Numbered from the stretch's first letter, positions 13,599-21,139 are shown. The stretch: 32,918 bases of DNA from an uncultured Candidatus Berkelbacteria bacterium (GCA_903851235.1 CAINNR010000020.1:1-32918), one strand, 5' to 3'. Numbers and translations are program-made. Notes: generated by a model not told the origin, from the sequence alone.

Positions 13599-14087
13599 AT
13601 GACAACAGAGGAAGAGTTTTCAAAATCAGTTAAAAAAAGTTCAAAATCGCTAACTGCACTTTGGGTCGCGGTCGCGGTGTTGTTTTTGGCGTCAGCGGCT
13701 GTGATCGCCGGACTTTGGGTATCGTTTCGGAAAGAGAAAATTGGCAACAATCTGGCATCGGTCAACAACACCGAGTCGGGTGAAGTGATGGGCGCAACGA
13801 CCGAAGACCCTGATTATCTCAGCAATCTGGTGGCGAACCTAAAAACCACCGGTGTTATTGCCTATGGTTTTAACAGCAACGCGGAAACCAAAAGACAGTT
13901 AGCAATTTTCGGCCAAGCGATTTCCAACCTTGATTATGTCGAGTGCGATTCGCAGGTAGCCAATTCAAATCCTGACGAGTGTATTGCCAGAGGCATCAGC
14001 GATTATCCAACCTGGGTTAAAGGCGATCAAAAATTCGTCGGCTTCAAAACTTTAGAGGATTTGGAAAAAATCTTGGCGGCACAATAA
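13599..14087 (+). CDS. Membrane-anchored thioredoxin-fold protein lacking the CxxC
   Basis: 162 residues. TM at about 20-41, then a flexible linker, then a thioredoxin-like domain from about 75. The C-terminal half matches the thioredoxin part attached to VKOR-type proteins: LDYVECD, a second Cys in DECIARGI, the cis-Pro loop YPTW (P137) and a G-x-x-x-LEDLEKIL end. In active relatives YGxxxCPxCK precedes the helix. Here the aligned stretch is YGFNSNAETK, so both catalytic Cys are replaced (N94, T97). It is therefore probably not an oxidoreductase and may bind or scaffold. No SD. Last gene of the cluster. Confidence 0.75.
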   Translation: MTTEEEFSKSVKKSSKSLTALWVAVAVLFLASAAVIAGLWVSFRKEKIGNNLASVNNTESGEVMGATTEDPDYLSNLVANLKTTGVIAYGFNSNAETKRQLAIFGQAISNLDYVECDSQVANSNPDECIARGISDYPTWVKGDQKFVGFKTLEDLEKILAAQ

Positions 14088-14110
14088 TATTTACCTGCTC
14101 AAATAAAATC

Positions 14111-14147
14111 CCGGAAGGCTTGTGGCGCTTCCGGTATTGTTTTTTTG
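14111..14147 (+). terminator. Intrinsic terminator of the 11932-14087 cluster
   Basis: Stem CCGGAAG/CTTCCGG with a 10-nt loop, then TATTGTTTTTTT. It may also serve the converging 14156 gene (ATTTTATTT on the other strand). Confidence 0.75.
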
Positions 14148-14155
14148 GACTATTA

Positions 14156-14917
14156 TTATGGATACAATTTGGCGTCCGTGTATTCGTTACAAATGGATCC
14201 TGATTCGCGCCATGACAAACTGACCTTCGTCAGTGTGACAATTGCACTGATGAGGACAATACTACTGGTAGGAAACTTGTCGATAAATGTGTTTCGTATC
14301 AGTGCAAGATCATCATCAGTGACTGGTAATATGCGTCTGTAGGCAGTATCTCTTAAAGTATCGATCAATATCAGTGAAACTATTGATTTTAGTGTTCTGA
14401 TATCCCAGTCGAAAAAGTAAGGTGAAGACCCTGCAGTGGCCCTTATTGAGACAGAGACATCGCAGGTGAAAGTAAGACTATCGTGATTGTCGCTTTGAAT
14501 GGGTGTGGCAAAAAACAAATCACGATGGCCGGAAATAAAAATGGTTAGAGTCCTCATCGGATGAAGACGATACTTGATTGGTCCTTGATACCAGGAGCTT
14601 TGGCCACAAGGTGACTTATGCCAACCGGCCCAGGTTTCGCCTCTGGAATCAATTGTAACGCAGGGAAAACTTCCGGCCAAAATTGTCAGAAGAATTAAGG
14701 TATCAGCTCCCCATAGCTCACTCATATTGATGGTGCCGCGTATCGAGTTGATAAACACCAAGATTGCTAAACCAAAGAACACAAACCCGAAAGAGATGCA
14801 AAGCCCGGCAACCTCCACGGATTTTGGTACCAATTTTGAAGCGCGAATTGCTAGCGCGATCATCAAAAACTCAATCATCAACCCACCGACTCCCAATGCT
14901 ACCGCTAGCGCAAACAT
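14156..14917 (-). CDS. Membrane protein with a possible SPFH/band-7-like domain, 253 aa
   Basis: Three hydrophobic segments: residues about 2-25, 35-58 and about 74-86. They are followed by a soluble domain with beta strands (YRLHPMRTLTIFISG, SLTFTCDVSVSIRA) and helices (LIRNTFIDKF, then SSIVLISAIVTLTKVSLSW). Strand order and the ...T.D.V.V..Y-type pattern recall the SPFH/band-7 domain, but similarity to the 2425 product is weak, so the assignment is tentative. ATG 14917 follows AGGAA at 6 nt. Single-gene minus unit with a long structured leader. Function unknown. Confidence 0.65.
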   Translation of the reverse strand: MFALAVALGVGGLMIEFLMIALAIRASKLVPKSVEVAGLCISFGFVFFGLAILVFINSIRGTINMSELWGADTLILLTILAGSFPCVTIDSRGETWAGWHKSPCGQSSWYQGPIKYRLHPMRTLTIFISGHRDLFFATPIQSDNHDSLTFTCDVSVSIRATAGSSPYFFDWDIRTLKSIVSLILIDTLRDTAYRRILPVTDDDLALIRNTFIDKFPTSSIVLISAIVTLTKVSLSWRESGSICNEYTDAKLYP

Positions 14918-15155
14918 AGTTATTTCCTGCTTCCACCTGGCTGGTACCAGGGGTATCTCCGCTGGGTGACCCCCATGGAGATTTCTGCGTATTATTACGC
15001 ATTGCGGAAATCATAACATAAATCGAATAAAAAAGCTAGACTTTTACCATTTACCACCATTTTTATTTTCTAAAATTATGAGCTTAAATTCAATAGAAAG
15101 TCTTTGCTGGATTGATTATTGACTTATCAACTTGAAAAATAATCACAAATTTCGC
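14918..15155 (-). promoter_or_regulatory. Gene-free spacer with structured leader of the 14156 gene
   Basis: On the minus strand, TATGAT (about 15010-15015) would start a leader of roughly 90 nt containing GATTTC/GAAATC arms around TGCGTA/TACGCA, an ATCTCC/GGAGAT pair and CTGGTACCAG. Its function is unknown. The left part of 15040-15155 shows nothing else. Confidence 0.35.
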
Positions 15156-15185
15156 TTGACAAGCGTGGTGTGCTCTCATTACAAT
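15156..15185 (+). promoter_or_regulatory. Promoter of the DUF5679 gene
   Basis: TTGACA, 18 nt, TACAAT. Leader of about 60 nt. Confidence 0.75.
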
Positions 15186-15250
15186 ATACACATGAGCACC
15201 AATTGCTCATATAAACGTAAAAAAATCCACATCGAGAGGAGGTGAGTGAA

Positions 15251-15397
15251 ATGGTAGAAGCATACTGTGTAAAATGCAAAGCAAAAAAAGAGATGCAAAA
15301 TGCAGAGGCAGTTACTATGAAAAATGGTAAACCGGCAATGAAAGGTATTTGCCCAACTTGCGGTACAGGAATGTACAGAATCGGCAAAGCTGCATAA
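15251..15397 (+). CDS. DUF5679-type small zinc protein, 48 aa
   Basis: Too short for the track. CVKC near the N-terminus and CPTCGTGMYRIG at the C-terminus form a four-Cys zinc ribbon, with the conserved middle KNGKPAMKG. This agrees with the DUF5679 family, common in Patescibacteria and some Chloroflexi, function unknown. ATG 15251 follows AGGAGGTGA, a near-perfect SD. With its TTGACA promoter, high expression is likely. The minus-strand track ORF 15127-15387 is a shadow. Confidence 0.85.
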   Translation: MVEAYCVKCKAKKEMQNAEAVTMKNGKPAMKGICPTCGTGMYRIGKAA

Positions 15398-15455
15398 TTG
15401 ATTTAAATCTCATACATACTTGCCGGCTAAGGTTATTTTGTAACTTAAGCTGGCG

Positions 15456-15495
15456 AAAAAGAAAAATCCGGAGTAATATCCGGGTTTTTCTTTTT
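15456..15495. terminator. Long symmetrical terminator after the DUF5679 gene
   Basis: About 17 bp stem (AAAAAGAAAAATCCGGA with TCCGGGTTTTTCTTTTT) and a 6-nt loop. A- and T-rich arms allow termination in both directions. Confidence 0.85.
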
Positions 15496-15507
15496 GCTGA
15501 GGAAATT

Positions 15508-15547
15508 ATCATATTGATTGTCGACGATCGTGCACAATCAATATGAT
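15508..15547. repeat. 40-bp interrupted palindrome
   Basis: Perfect 14-bp arms ATCATATTGATTGT/ACAATCAATATGAT around a 12-nt centre that itself contains ACGATCGT. Lies in gene-free DNA between the DUF5679 gene and array A. Possible operator, small-element remnant or extra terminator (followed by TTTTG). Confidence 0.7.
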
Positions 15548-15609
15548 TTTGTCGGTGCCCTGGTATTGAAATTGTAACGATCATAGCAGAATCGATATCA
15601 ATTATGAAT

Positions 15610-15636
15610 AAAAAAATGCCAGCGGGAAACGCTGGC
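15610..15636 (-). terminator. Array A terminator 1 (15655 gene)
   Basis: Minus strand: GCCAGCG/CGCTGGC stem, 5-nt loop, then ATTTTTTT. Confidence 0.85.
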
Positions 15637-15654
15637 GGGAAAATGCTAAGCCGG

Positions 15655-16125
15655 CTAGGCTTTTGGTGGTTCAAATGAAGTTCCTGCAGGCTCGTCACCG
15701 AAATCGAATTTGAGACTGGTTAATTCTTCACTCAGTAATTGGCATGTGTCAAGATAAGTGACTTTAGTTCCACTTCGTAGCCAAATCTGCCCAGGATCGG
15801 ATAGTTCCCTTAAATTGATTGTACCCTCTACTGGTTCACGGTCCCCAAAAGTGATTGTAATTTCTTTGCCTACCAGGGTTTCCGGCTTGGTGTGCATCAA
15901 CTTACAAAGCCGTAAAAGGTCATGGTCAAGATCGGCATTGGCTGCAGCTTTAGGCGTTCGAATTATCAATTCGCCATCACCAATGTCACAAACCGTGCCA
16001 GATTTCCTTAACACGCCGGCATGCTCTAGTATTTCCTGCAAATAATCGTCCGGCTGTTCCGCGGAGTCAGACCTAAAAATGATTTCTTCTCCAGGAATGA
16101 TGAACTGACCTATTCTTCGTTCCAT
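15655..16125 (-). CDS. Array A soluble protein, 156 aa (family A2)
   Basis: Unrecognised cytosolic protein. N-terminal motif GQFIIPGEEIIFRSD, centre GTVCDIGDGELIIRTP, then GKEITITFGDRE. The same three blocks occur in the 17526 product (clear paralog) and, weakly, in the 4649 product. The repeating strand-turn pattern suggests a beta-rich N-terminal domain. ATG 16125 lies 12 nt after AAGGG of GGAAGGGTGATG; the track start 16158 lies upstream of the SD. It is the last cassette of array A, with its own extended -10 promoter at 16166-16171 and its own terminator. Confidence 0.75.
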   Translation of the reverse strand: MERRIGQFIIPGEEIIFRSDSAEQPDDYLQEILEHAGVLRKSGTVCDIGDGELIIRTPKAAANADLDHDLLRLCKLMHTKPETLVGKEITITFGDREPVEGTINLRELSDPGQIWLRSGTKVTYLDTCQLLSEELTSLKFDFGDEPAGTSFEPPKA

Positions 16126-16159
16126 CGTCACATCACCCTTCCGCGCTTGATGTTGCATT

Positions 16160-16217
16160 GTACAGAATATACCACATAAGATAAGAAAAATGCCAGCGGG
16201 AAACGCTGGCGGGGAAA
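16160..16217 (-). repeat. Array A boundary element 1 (promoter + terminator)
   Basis: Minus strand: terminator of the 16241 gene (GCCAGCG/CGCTGGC, T5) runs into the extended -10 TGTGGTATATTCT of the 15655 gene. One of five similar copies. Confidence 0.8.
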
Positions 16218-16240
16218 GGTTTGATTGGATTGATTAGATG

Positions 16241-16519
16241 TTATCTTCGAATTGCTTCTATGGATCCAATACAGGTGCTGATTATTGAGAGAATGATTAT
16301 TGCCGACATTGTGGCCTTAGTCTCGTAAGGAACACTGGCATTACCAAAATAAAAAAGGAAGAAAAAGTTTGTAATGAACCCAACCGAAGCGCATACAAAC
16401 CACGGCACGTAAGAGTCCTGAAATTGCGGGACTTGTTTCTTTTTCATCCAAAAGCAAAATATCAATCCGATTACACACGCTACCAAGGTAATCAAAATCG
16501 GCCATGCCCACTGTGGCAT
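16241..16519 (-). CDS. Array A three-TM membrane protein, 92 aa (family A1)
   Basis: Begins MPQWAWPILITLVACVIGLI. TM segments at about 6-24, 37-56 and 68-85, with a basic KKKQVPQF loop after the first. The WPI.IT...IGLIFC...KKQVPQ pattern is shared with the 18069 and 16634 products and more loosely with 17073. ATG 16519 is 11 nt after AAAGGA; an in-frame GTG 9 nt upstream (16528, the track start) is too close to the SD. The spacing matches other cassettes here. No known domain recognised. Confidence 0.75.
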   Translation of the reverse strand: MPQWAWPILITLVACVIGLIFCFWMKKKQVPQFQDSYVPWFVCASVGFITNFFFLFYFGNASVPYETKATMSAIIILSIISTCIGSIEAIRR

Positions 16520-16550
16520 TCCGTTCACGATCCTTTCGGAGGGATGTCAC

Positions 16551-16613
16551 ATCGCACAGAATATACCACAAAGGATAAAAAAATGCCAGCGGTTGGGCTG
16601 GCGAAGGGGAATT
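16551..16613 (-). repeat. Array A boundary element 2 (promoter + terminator)
   Basis: Terminator of the 16634 gene (GCCAGC/GCTGGC, T7) fused to TTTGTGGTATATTCTGTGCG, the promoter of the 16241 gene (-10 at 16560-16565). Confidence 0.85.
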
Positions 16614-16633
16614 GCCGTATCATCAAACTTAAG

Positions 16634-16957
16634 TTACATTTTCCTAGCATTGTTAGATGACACATTTGGATGGTAAGAAATGATTGGTGGACGAAAACCG
16701 ATGATCAAGCCAATAACCAAAATTATTAACGAAACAACGATGCACCACACCCATATTAAGTCAATTCCTTCCGGGTAGGGCTTACAACCTGCAATCCCGA
16801 TAAATGAAACCACGAAGCCAAGCAAACCACTTGCCATCCATGGTGCGTTGGGTACGGGAAATTCCGGTATCTGTCTTTTCCTCAACCAAGAGCAGAGAAG
16901 GTAGCCGATTACCAGCCCCATTTCAGTTGCAAATATCGGTAAAGCCCAATATGGCAT
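16634..16957 (-). CDS. Array A three-TM membrane protein, 107 aa (family A1)
   Basis: Begins MPYWALPIFATEMGLVIGYL, then a basic loop RKRQIPEF, a second TM (APWMASGLLGFVVSFIGIAG) and a third (WVWCIVVSLIILVIGLIIGF), with a polar tail. It is most similar to the 18069 product: both have a short PYPEG/SFPKG loop followed by I.LIW.WC. ATG 16957 is taken; GTG 16966 in frame is an alternative. The track start at 17017 translates the promoter itself (YFVVYSM) and is rejected. Confidence 0.75.
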   Translation of the reverse strand: MPYWALPIFATEMGLVIGYLLCSWLRKRQIPEFPVPNAPWMASGLLGFVVSFIGIAGCKPYPEGIDLIWVWCIVVSLIILVIGLIIGFRPPIISYHPNVSSNNARKM

Positions 16958-16987
16958 GGATTTCACGTCCCTTCCACGGAGATTATC

Positions 16988-17051
16988 ACATCGCATAGAA
17001 TATACCACAAAGTACAAAAAAATGCCAGCGGTTGGGCTGGCGAAGGGGAAT
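16988..17051 (-). repeat. Array A boundary element 3 (promoter + terminator)
   Basis: Almost identical to element 2: GCCAGC/GCTGGC terminator of the 17073 gene, T7, then the extended -10 of the 16634 gene (16999-17004). Confidence 0.85.
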
Positions 17052-17072
17052 TGTTACGTTAACAAAGTGTGG

Positions 17073-17408
17073 CTACATTTTGTGATGGTTTTCCGGTGTC
17101 TTGTGCGGAAGACAGGTTGTGGTCTTATGAAGATCTCGTTGAAGGACAATCCAGAGCCCGATAAAATCACAGGTAATTGGTACAATAATCGGCAACCCCC
17201 ACAATAATCTGATGAAATAAGGCAAACTGTAGTTAAGGAAATGTGGACCGGAAATACAAATGCCCGGAATTCCACAAACACCGTTCAAAATCCACCAGGC
17301 GTCTGATAAAAAAAATAATCGGTTTCCTTTTCTCCTCAGATACCGCAAAAGTATTGTGCTTGCGATAGAACCACAGATAACAATCAGCACTGGCCAGACC
17401 CATTGCAT
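17073..17408 (-). CDS. Array A membrane protein, divergent family A1 member, 111 aa
   Basis: Begins MQWVWPVLIVICGSIASTIL, basic loop RYLRRKGN, then WWILNGVCGIPGICISG and LLWGLPIIVPITCDFIGLWI. The layout is the same as the other A1 proteins but the sequence is more diverged, and the tail is basic and His-rich. ATG 17408 is used by analogy; ATG 17417 upstream also fits. The track start 17468 reads the promoter. A real gene, judging from the constant flanks. Confidence 0.7.
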   Translation of the reverse strand: MQWVWPVLIVICGSIASTILLRYLRRKGNRLFFLSDAWWILNGVCGIPGICISGPHFLNYSLPYFIRLLWGLPIIVPITCDFIGLWIVLQRDLHKTTTCLPHKTPENHHKM

Positions 17409-17439
17409 TGCTATCATGATCCTTTCATAGTGATTGTCG

Positions 17440-17502
17440 CATCGCATAGAATATACCACAAAGTACAAAAAAATGCCAGCGGTTGGGCTGGCGGTAAAGG
17501 TT
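17440..17502 (-). repeat. Array A boundary element 4 (promoter + terminator)
   Basis: GCCAGC/GCTGGC terminator of the 17526 gene, T7, then the extended -10 of the 17073 gene (17450-17455). Note that a family A2 gene carries the same terminator as family A1 genes. Confidence 0.85.
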
Positions 17503-17525
17503 AAGCCGTTTGAGGCTTTTGGGTG

Positions 17526-17954
17526 CTAGTTAAGAAGTTCAACTTTCGGATCACCTATGAAGAAATGCGATAAGTAGAGGATAGTATGTATTTTGGTAGC
17601 TAAATTTAACACATGGAGTGAACCATCGATTACGTCGTCGATATAATATACACTGGCTTCTTTGCTCTCGAAAGTGAATCTTAATTGCTTACCTTTCAGA
17701 CCGTTTGGATCTTTCATAAACTGCTCAATGATCTGATAAATCTGCTCGCGATTTTCGGCTTTGGCTGCTGCTTCTGGTGTGCGGAGTATTAGCTCGCCAT
17801 CGCCGATGTTACAAACCGTGCCAGGTATCCTTAGGACGCCGGCATCAAAAAATATATTACGCAAAGGTTCATTTTGCTGCGCCGGGAAGTCAGACTTAAA
17901 AATGATTTCTTCCCCAGGAATAATTATTAATCTCCCAATCATTCTCAGTCCCAT
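17526..17954 (-). CDS. Array A soluble protein, 142 aa (family A2)
   Basis: Paralog of the 15655 product: IIPGEEIIFKSD, GVLRIPGTVCNIGDGELILR and GKQLRFTFESKE align with little gapping in the first two thirds, while the C-terminal third differs. No TM or metal motif. ATG 17954 lies 9 nt after GGAAGGG in the context GGAAGGGTGATG, the same leader as 15655. A second in-frame ATG (MIGRLII) follows four codons later and could also start. Function unknown. Confidence 0.75.
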   Translation of the reverse strand: MGLRMIGRLIIIPGEEIIFKSDFPAQQNEPLRNIFFDAGVLRIPGTVCNIGDGELILRTPEAAAKAENREQIYQIIEQFMKDPNGLKGKQLRFTFESKEASVYYIDDVIDGSLHVLNLATKIHTILYLSHFFIGDPKVELLN

Positions 17955-17985
17955 TGCGCATCACCCTTCCAAATCAGATATCGCA

Positions 17986-18047
17986 ACGCATAGAATATAC
18001 CACAAAGTATAAAAAAATGCCAGCGGTTGAGCTGGCAAAAGGGAAAT
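17986..18047 (-). repeat. Array A boundary element 5 (promoter + terminator)
   Basis: GCCAGC/GCTGGC terminator of the 18069 gene (one base differs in the loop), T7, then the extended -10 of the 17526 gene (17994-17999). Confidence 0.85.
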
Positions 18048-18068
18048 GGTTGTGATATTAGAGGTAAA

Positions 18069-18395
18069 TTACGTTTTGTGAGTTGTATCAGACATTGCTT
18101 TAGGAGATTGAGAAGTGAATGGTGGGTTAAGCATGGCGATACTCCAACCAACAATCATGATGACAAACGAAGCAACAACACACCAAGCCCATATTGGATT
18201 GATCCCTTTTGGAAAGGATTGGTTGCAAGCAATCCCAACCATCGCAAAGACAAATCCGAACAAGCCACTTCTCATCCAGAGTGTGCCCGGTGCTAGATAT
18301 TGCGGAACTTGTTTCCTCCCCATGATGTAACAAAATATCAACCCGATTGTGCACCCAGCCAAAGTGATTACGATCGGCCATGACCCTTGTGGCAT
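18069..18395 (-). CDS. Array A three-TM membrane protein, 108 aa (family A1)
   Basis: Begins MPQGSWPIVITLAGCTIGLI. TM segments at about 6-25, 40-58 and 70-92; GRKQVPQY follows the first. It is nearest to the 16241 and 16634 products, so at least three copies are recent relatives. ATG 18395 with SD AAAGGA; in-frame GTG 18404 is an alternative. First transcribed cassette of array A. Confidence 0.75.
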   Translation of the reverse strand: MPQGSWPIVITLAGCTIGLIFCYIMGRKQVPQYLAPGTLWMRSGLFGFVFAMVGIACNQSFPKGINPIWAWCVVASFVIMIVGWSIAMLNPPFTSQSPKAMSDTTHKT

Positions 18396-18435
18396 TGCTA
18401 TCACGGTCCTTTCGGCTTAATGTCACATAGCACAG

Positions 18436-18449
18436 AATATACCACAAAA
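18436..18449 (-). promoter_or_regulatory. Array A outermost promoter (18069 gene)
   Basis: Minus strand TTTGTGGTATATTCTGTG, the same extended -10 as inside the array but with no terminator attached on its upstream side. It marks the array edge. Confidence 0.75.
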
Positions 18450-18453
18450 TAGT

Positions 18454-18482
18454 TTGATTTGCAATAGAAAATTTGCTATTAT
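18454..18482 (+). promoter_or_regulatory. Promoter of the sugar transferase operon
   Basis: TTGATT, 17 nt, TATTAT with TGC upstream. Leader of about 90 nt made of degenerate AAGTC/AACTT-like repeats and no SD. Confidence 0.6.
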
Positions 18483-18576
18483 AAAGCAAGTCGTAAGTCT
18501 TAATCCAGTAAGTCATAGGCGAGTTCAAAAATGCTTTTGCTTAAAACTTACAAACTTGCGAGCTTAAAACTTTTAT

Positions 18577-20007
18577 ATGAAACGAAGCGAACTGTTTTTC
18601 TCATTTCTTTTAATACCGGTTGACGCGGCGATGATAATCGCTTCTTTTGTCTTGGCTTATTACATTCGAATTAAAGCCGATATTTTACCCGTAAATTCCG
18701 ATGTTTCATTCCACCAATATCTTTGGTACGTACTATATATTTTACCAATCTGGTTGATTATTTTTGCTATGTCCGGATTGTATAAAATTTCTCGCGAACG
18801 AAATTATTTCAACGATTTTTACAAAATTTTCGTCAGCAACGCGGTTGCGATTTTAATTTTTATCGTCGCGATCTTTTTTAGTCGATCGTTTTTCTTTTCG
18901 CGGGTGATTTTAATCATTATTCCGTTGCTCTCGGTTTTTCTGGTTTTTATCGCGCGATTAATTGTTACCTCGTTTCAACGTTATTTATACCAATTCGGTT
19001 ACGGTGTCCATAAAGTGGCGGTAATCGGCGACAATTCAGTTTCTCTTCAACTGGCCAGAGAAATCAAACAGGTAAAACGTCTCGGTCTGGAGTTTGTCGG
19101 GATTGTCAACGGTTTGGGTGATGCCAAAGATCACAAATCGAGTCTGAAGATTATCGGCAATGTCGAAAATCTACAGGAAATCATCGGCAAATACCATCCG
19201 GACGAAATTATATTAACCGATGTCGGAATCAACCGTGAAAAAATTTTAGATATTATCCAAGCTTGTTCCGACGCCAATGTCAGCTTTAAATTCATCTCCG
19301 ATGTTTATTCGATCGTTACAACCTCAAACACTTCATCAGTTTTAGCCGGCTTTCCGGTCATGGAACTAAAAACCATTGCTCTTGATGGCTGGGGTCGAAT
19401 CGCCAAACGGTTTTTTGACATAGTTTTTTCCATCGTATGTTTAATCATTTCTTCACCATTTATGCTTTTGGTTGCGATTGGGACAAAATTAACTTCACCG
19501 GGGCCGATAATTTATAAGCAAAAACGTGTCGGTCGCGATGGCAAATCATTTAATTTTTACAAATTTCGTTCGATGTTCGCTGATAAATGCGACACCACTG
19601 AGCGCGGCTCAAAGTGGACTACCGCATCTGACGACCAAACCAGAATTACGCCGTTCGGCAAATTTATTCGCAAAACCAATTTAGACGAGCTGCCACAGCT
19701 TTGGAATGTCTTTATCGGTAATATGAGTTTTGTCGGGCCGCGACCGGAATTGCCAAAATTTGTCGATGAATTTCAAAAGGAGATTCCGGAGTATTTTCGC
19801 CGTCATCGGGTAAAATCCGGTATCACCGGTTGGGCGCAGGTTAACGGTCTAAAGGGTGACACTTCAATCCCCGAACGAGTTCAATTTGATATATACTACA
19901 TTGAAAACTGGAGTTTTTGGTTTGATATCAAAATTGCGATAAAAACTGTTCTCTTAATTATCGCTGAAGCCTTTGGAGGCAAATATGAATATCGCGATCG
20001 TTCATGA
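18577..20007 (+). CDS. WcaJ-like undecaprenyl-phosphate sugar phosphotransferase
   Basis: 476 residues. Four N-terminal TM helices (about 9-30, 47-66, 84-103, 107-127), a Rossmann-like CoA-binding-type domain (about 145-245), then a membrane re-entrant helix and the catalytic bacterial sugar transferase domain (about 275-476). Motifs: [40 protein letters not shown] and [13 protein letters not shown]. It would transfer a sugar phosphate from a nucleotide sugar to the polyprenyl carrier, the first step of surface glycan synthesis. No SD before ATG 18577. It overlaps the next gene by 23 bp. Confidence 0.95.
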   Translation: MKRSELFFSFLLIPVDAAMIIASFVLAYYIRIKADILPVNSDVSFHQYLWYVLYILPIWLIIFAMSGLYKISRERNYFNDFYKIFVSNAVAILIFIVAIFFSRSFFFSRVILIIIPLLSVFLVFIARLIVTSFQRYLYQFGYGVHKVAVIGDNSVSLQLAREIKQVKRLGLEFVGIVNGLGDAKDHKSSLKIIGNVENLQEIIGKYHPDEIILTDVGINREKILDIIQACSDANVSFKFISDVYSIVTTSNTSSVLAGFPVMELKTIALDGWGRIAKRFFDIVFSIVCLIISSPFMLLVAIGTKLTSPGPIIYKQKRVGRDGKSFNFYKFRSMFADKCDTTERGSKWTTASDDQTRITPFGKFIRKTNLDELPQLWNVFIGNMSFVGPRPELPKFVDEFQKEIPEYFRRHRVKSGITGWAQVNGLKGDTSIPERVQFDIYYIENWSFWFDIKIAIKTVLLIIAEAFGGKYEYRDRS

Positions 20008-21082
20008 TTGGTTATCGGAGTTTGCCGGTGCTGATAAAGTTCTTTGGCAATTAAAGCAAATATATCCCGACGCCGACATCTATACCTCAATTTACGATCA
20101 AAAAAAAGTTCCGCAATTTGCGAAATATAAAGTATATACTACATATTTACAAAAGTTTCCTTTGGCAAAAAAATTTCGTTCGATCATGATTCCTTTAATG
20201 CCATTAGCGTTCGAACAATTGGATTTATCCAAATATGATTTAGTAATCTCAAACAGCACCTCCGCTGCCAAAGGCGTTATCACCCGTCCTAATACCTGCC
20301 ACATTTCGTATTGTCACACACCGACGAGATATCTTTGGATGCCAAAGATGGATAATAGAGCTTCCTCCGGCTGGTTGCGCCGGCGAGTTAATAAAAGCCT
20401 AAAAATTTGGGACTTGGCGGCCTCAGCTCGTCCGGATTTTTATATCGCCAATTCGGAAAATATTAAGGCGCGAATTAATAAATTTTATCATCGCGACTCA
20501 GTAGTCGTATATCCGCCGGTTGACACCAGTTTCTATAATCCGAAAAAATCCGACATCGAAAAAAAGGATTTTTACCTTTTTGTCGGCCGTTTTGTACCTT
20601 ACAAAAAAGCCGATTTGGTAATCGAAGCCTTCAACAAATTAGGAGTTGAGTTACGATTGATCGGTAGCGGACCAGAGGAAGAAAAATTAAAAAAAATGGC
20701 GAAACCAAATATTAAATTTCTAGGTCGCGCGTCGGACGAAGTACTATTTAACAATTTTAAATCCGCCAAAGCGTTGATCTTCCCGTCGGAAGAGGATTTT
20801 GGTATTGTGCCGGTTGAGGCTTTTGCCTGCGGTACACCGGTAATCGCTTTCGGCAGCGGTGGCGCAACAGAAACCGTAATCAAAGGGAAAACCGGCGAAT
20901 TTTTTCTCAAACAAACTCCGGAGTCTCTTATCGAAACGATAAAAAACTTCGATCCGGAAAGATACAAGTTTGAGGATTTACGATCTCAAGCCGAAGAGTT
21001 CTCAAACGAAGTTTTTGCTAAGAATTTCAAATCAACTATCGACAAAATGTACTCGGATTACAAAAAGCAGATGGATTTGTAA
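19985..21082 (+). CDS. GT4-family glycosyltransferase, WbaZ-like
   Basis: 365 residues, GT-B fold. The N-terminal domain begins [20 protein letters not shown] and has SYCHTPTRYLW; the C-terminal nucleotide-sugar domain has FVGRFVPYKKADL, GSGPEEEKL and the EX7E-type motif EEDFGIVPVEAFACGTPVIA. It likely adds a hexose (mannose-like by analogy with WbaZ) to the lipid-linked sugar made by the upstream enzyme. ATG 19985 follows GGAGG at 5 nt and lies inside the end of the previous gene, so the pair is translationally coupled. The track TTG 19973 overlaps the SD. Confidence 0.93.
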   Translation: MNIAIVHDWLSEFAGADKVLWQLKQIYPDADIYTSIYDQKKVPQFAKYKVYTTYLQKFPLAKKFRSIMIPLMPLAFEQLDLSKYDLVISNSTSAAKGVITRPNTCHISYCHTPTRYLWMPKMDNRASSGWLRRRVNKSLKIWDLAASARPDFYIANSENIKARINKFYHRDSVVVYPPVDTSFYNPKKSDIEKKDFYLFVGRFVPYKKADLVIEAFNKLGVELRLIGSGPEEEKLKKMAKPNIKFLGRASDEVLFNNFKSAKALIFPSEEDFGIVPVEAFACGTPVIAFGSGGATETVIKGKTGEFFLKQTPESLIETIKNFDPERYKFEDLRSQAEEFSNEVFAKNFKSTIDKMYSDYKKQMDL

Positions 21083-21100
21083 CTTGGATTTTATCGAATT

Positions 21101-21129
21101 AAAAAAAGCACACGCGGGTTGGCGTGTGC
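21101..21129 (-). terminator. Array B terminator 1 (21140 gene)
   Basis: Minus strand GCACACGC/GCGTGTGC stem, 6-nt loop, T7. Confidence 0.85.
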
Positions 21130-21139
21130 AATGAAAGTT

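Noticed and set aside
16958-17017. N-terminal extension of the 16634 ORF (and likewise 17409-17468)
   Set aside because: The extra residues (MYFVVYSMRCDN) are a translation of the promoter element TTTGTGGTATATTCTATG.
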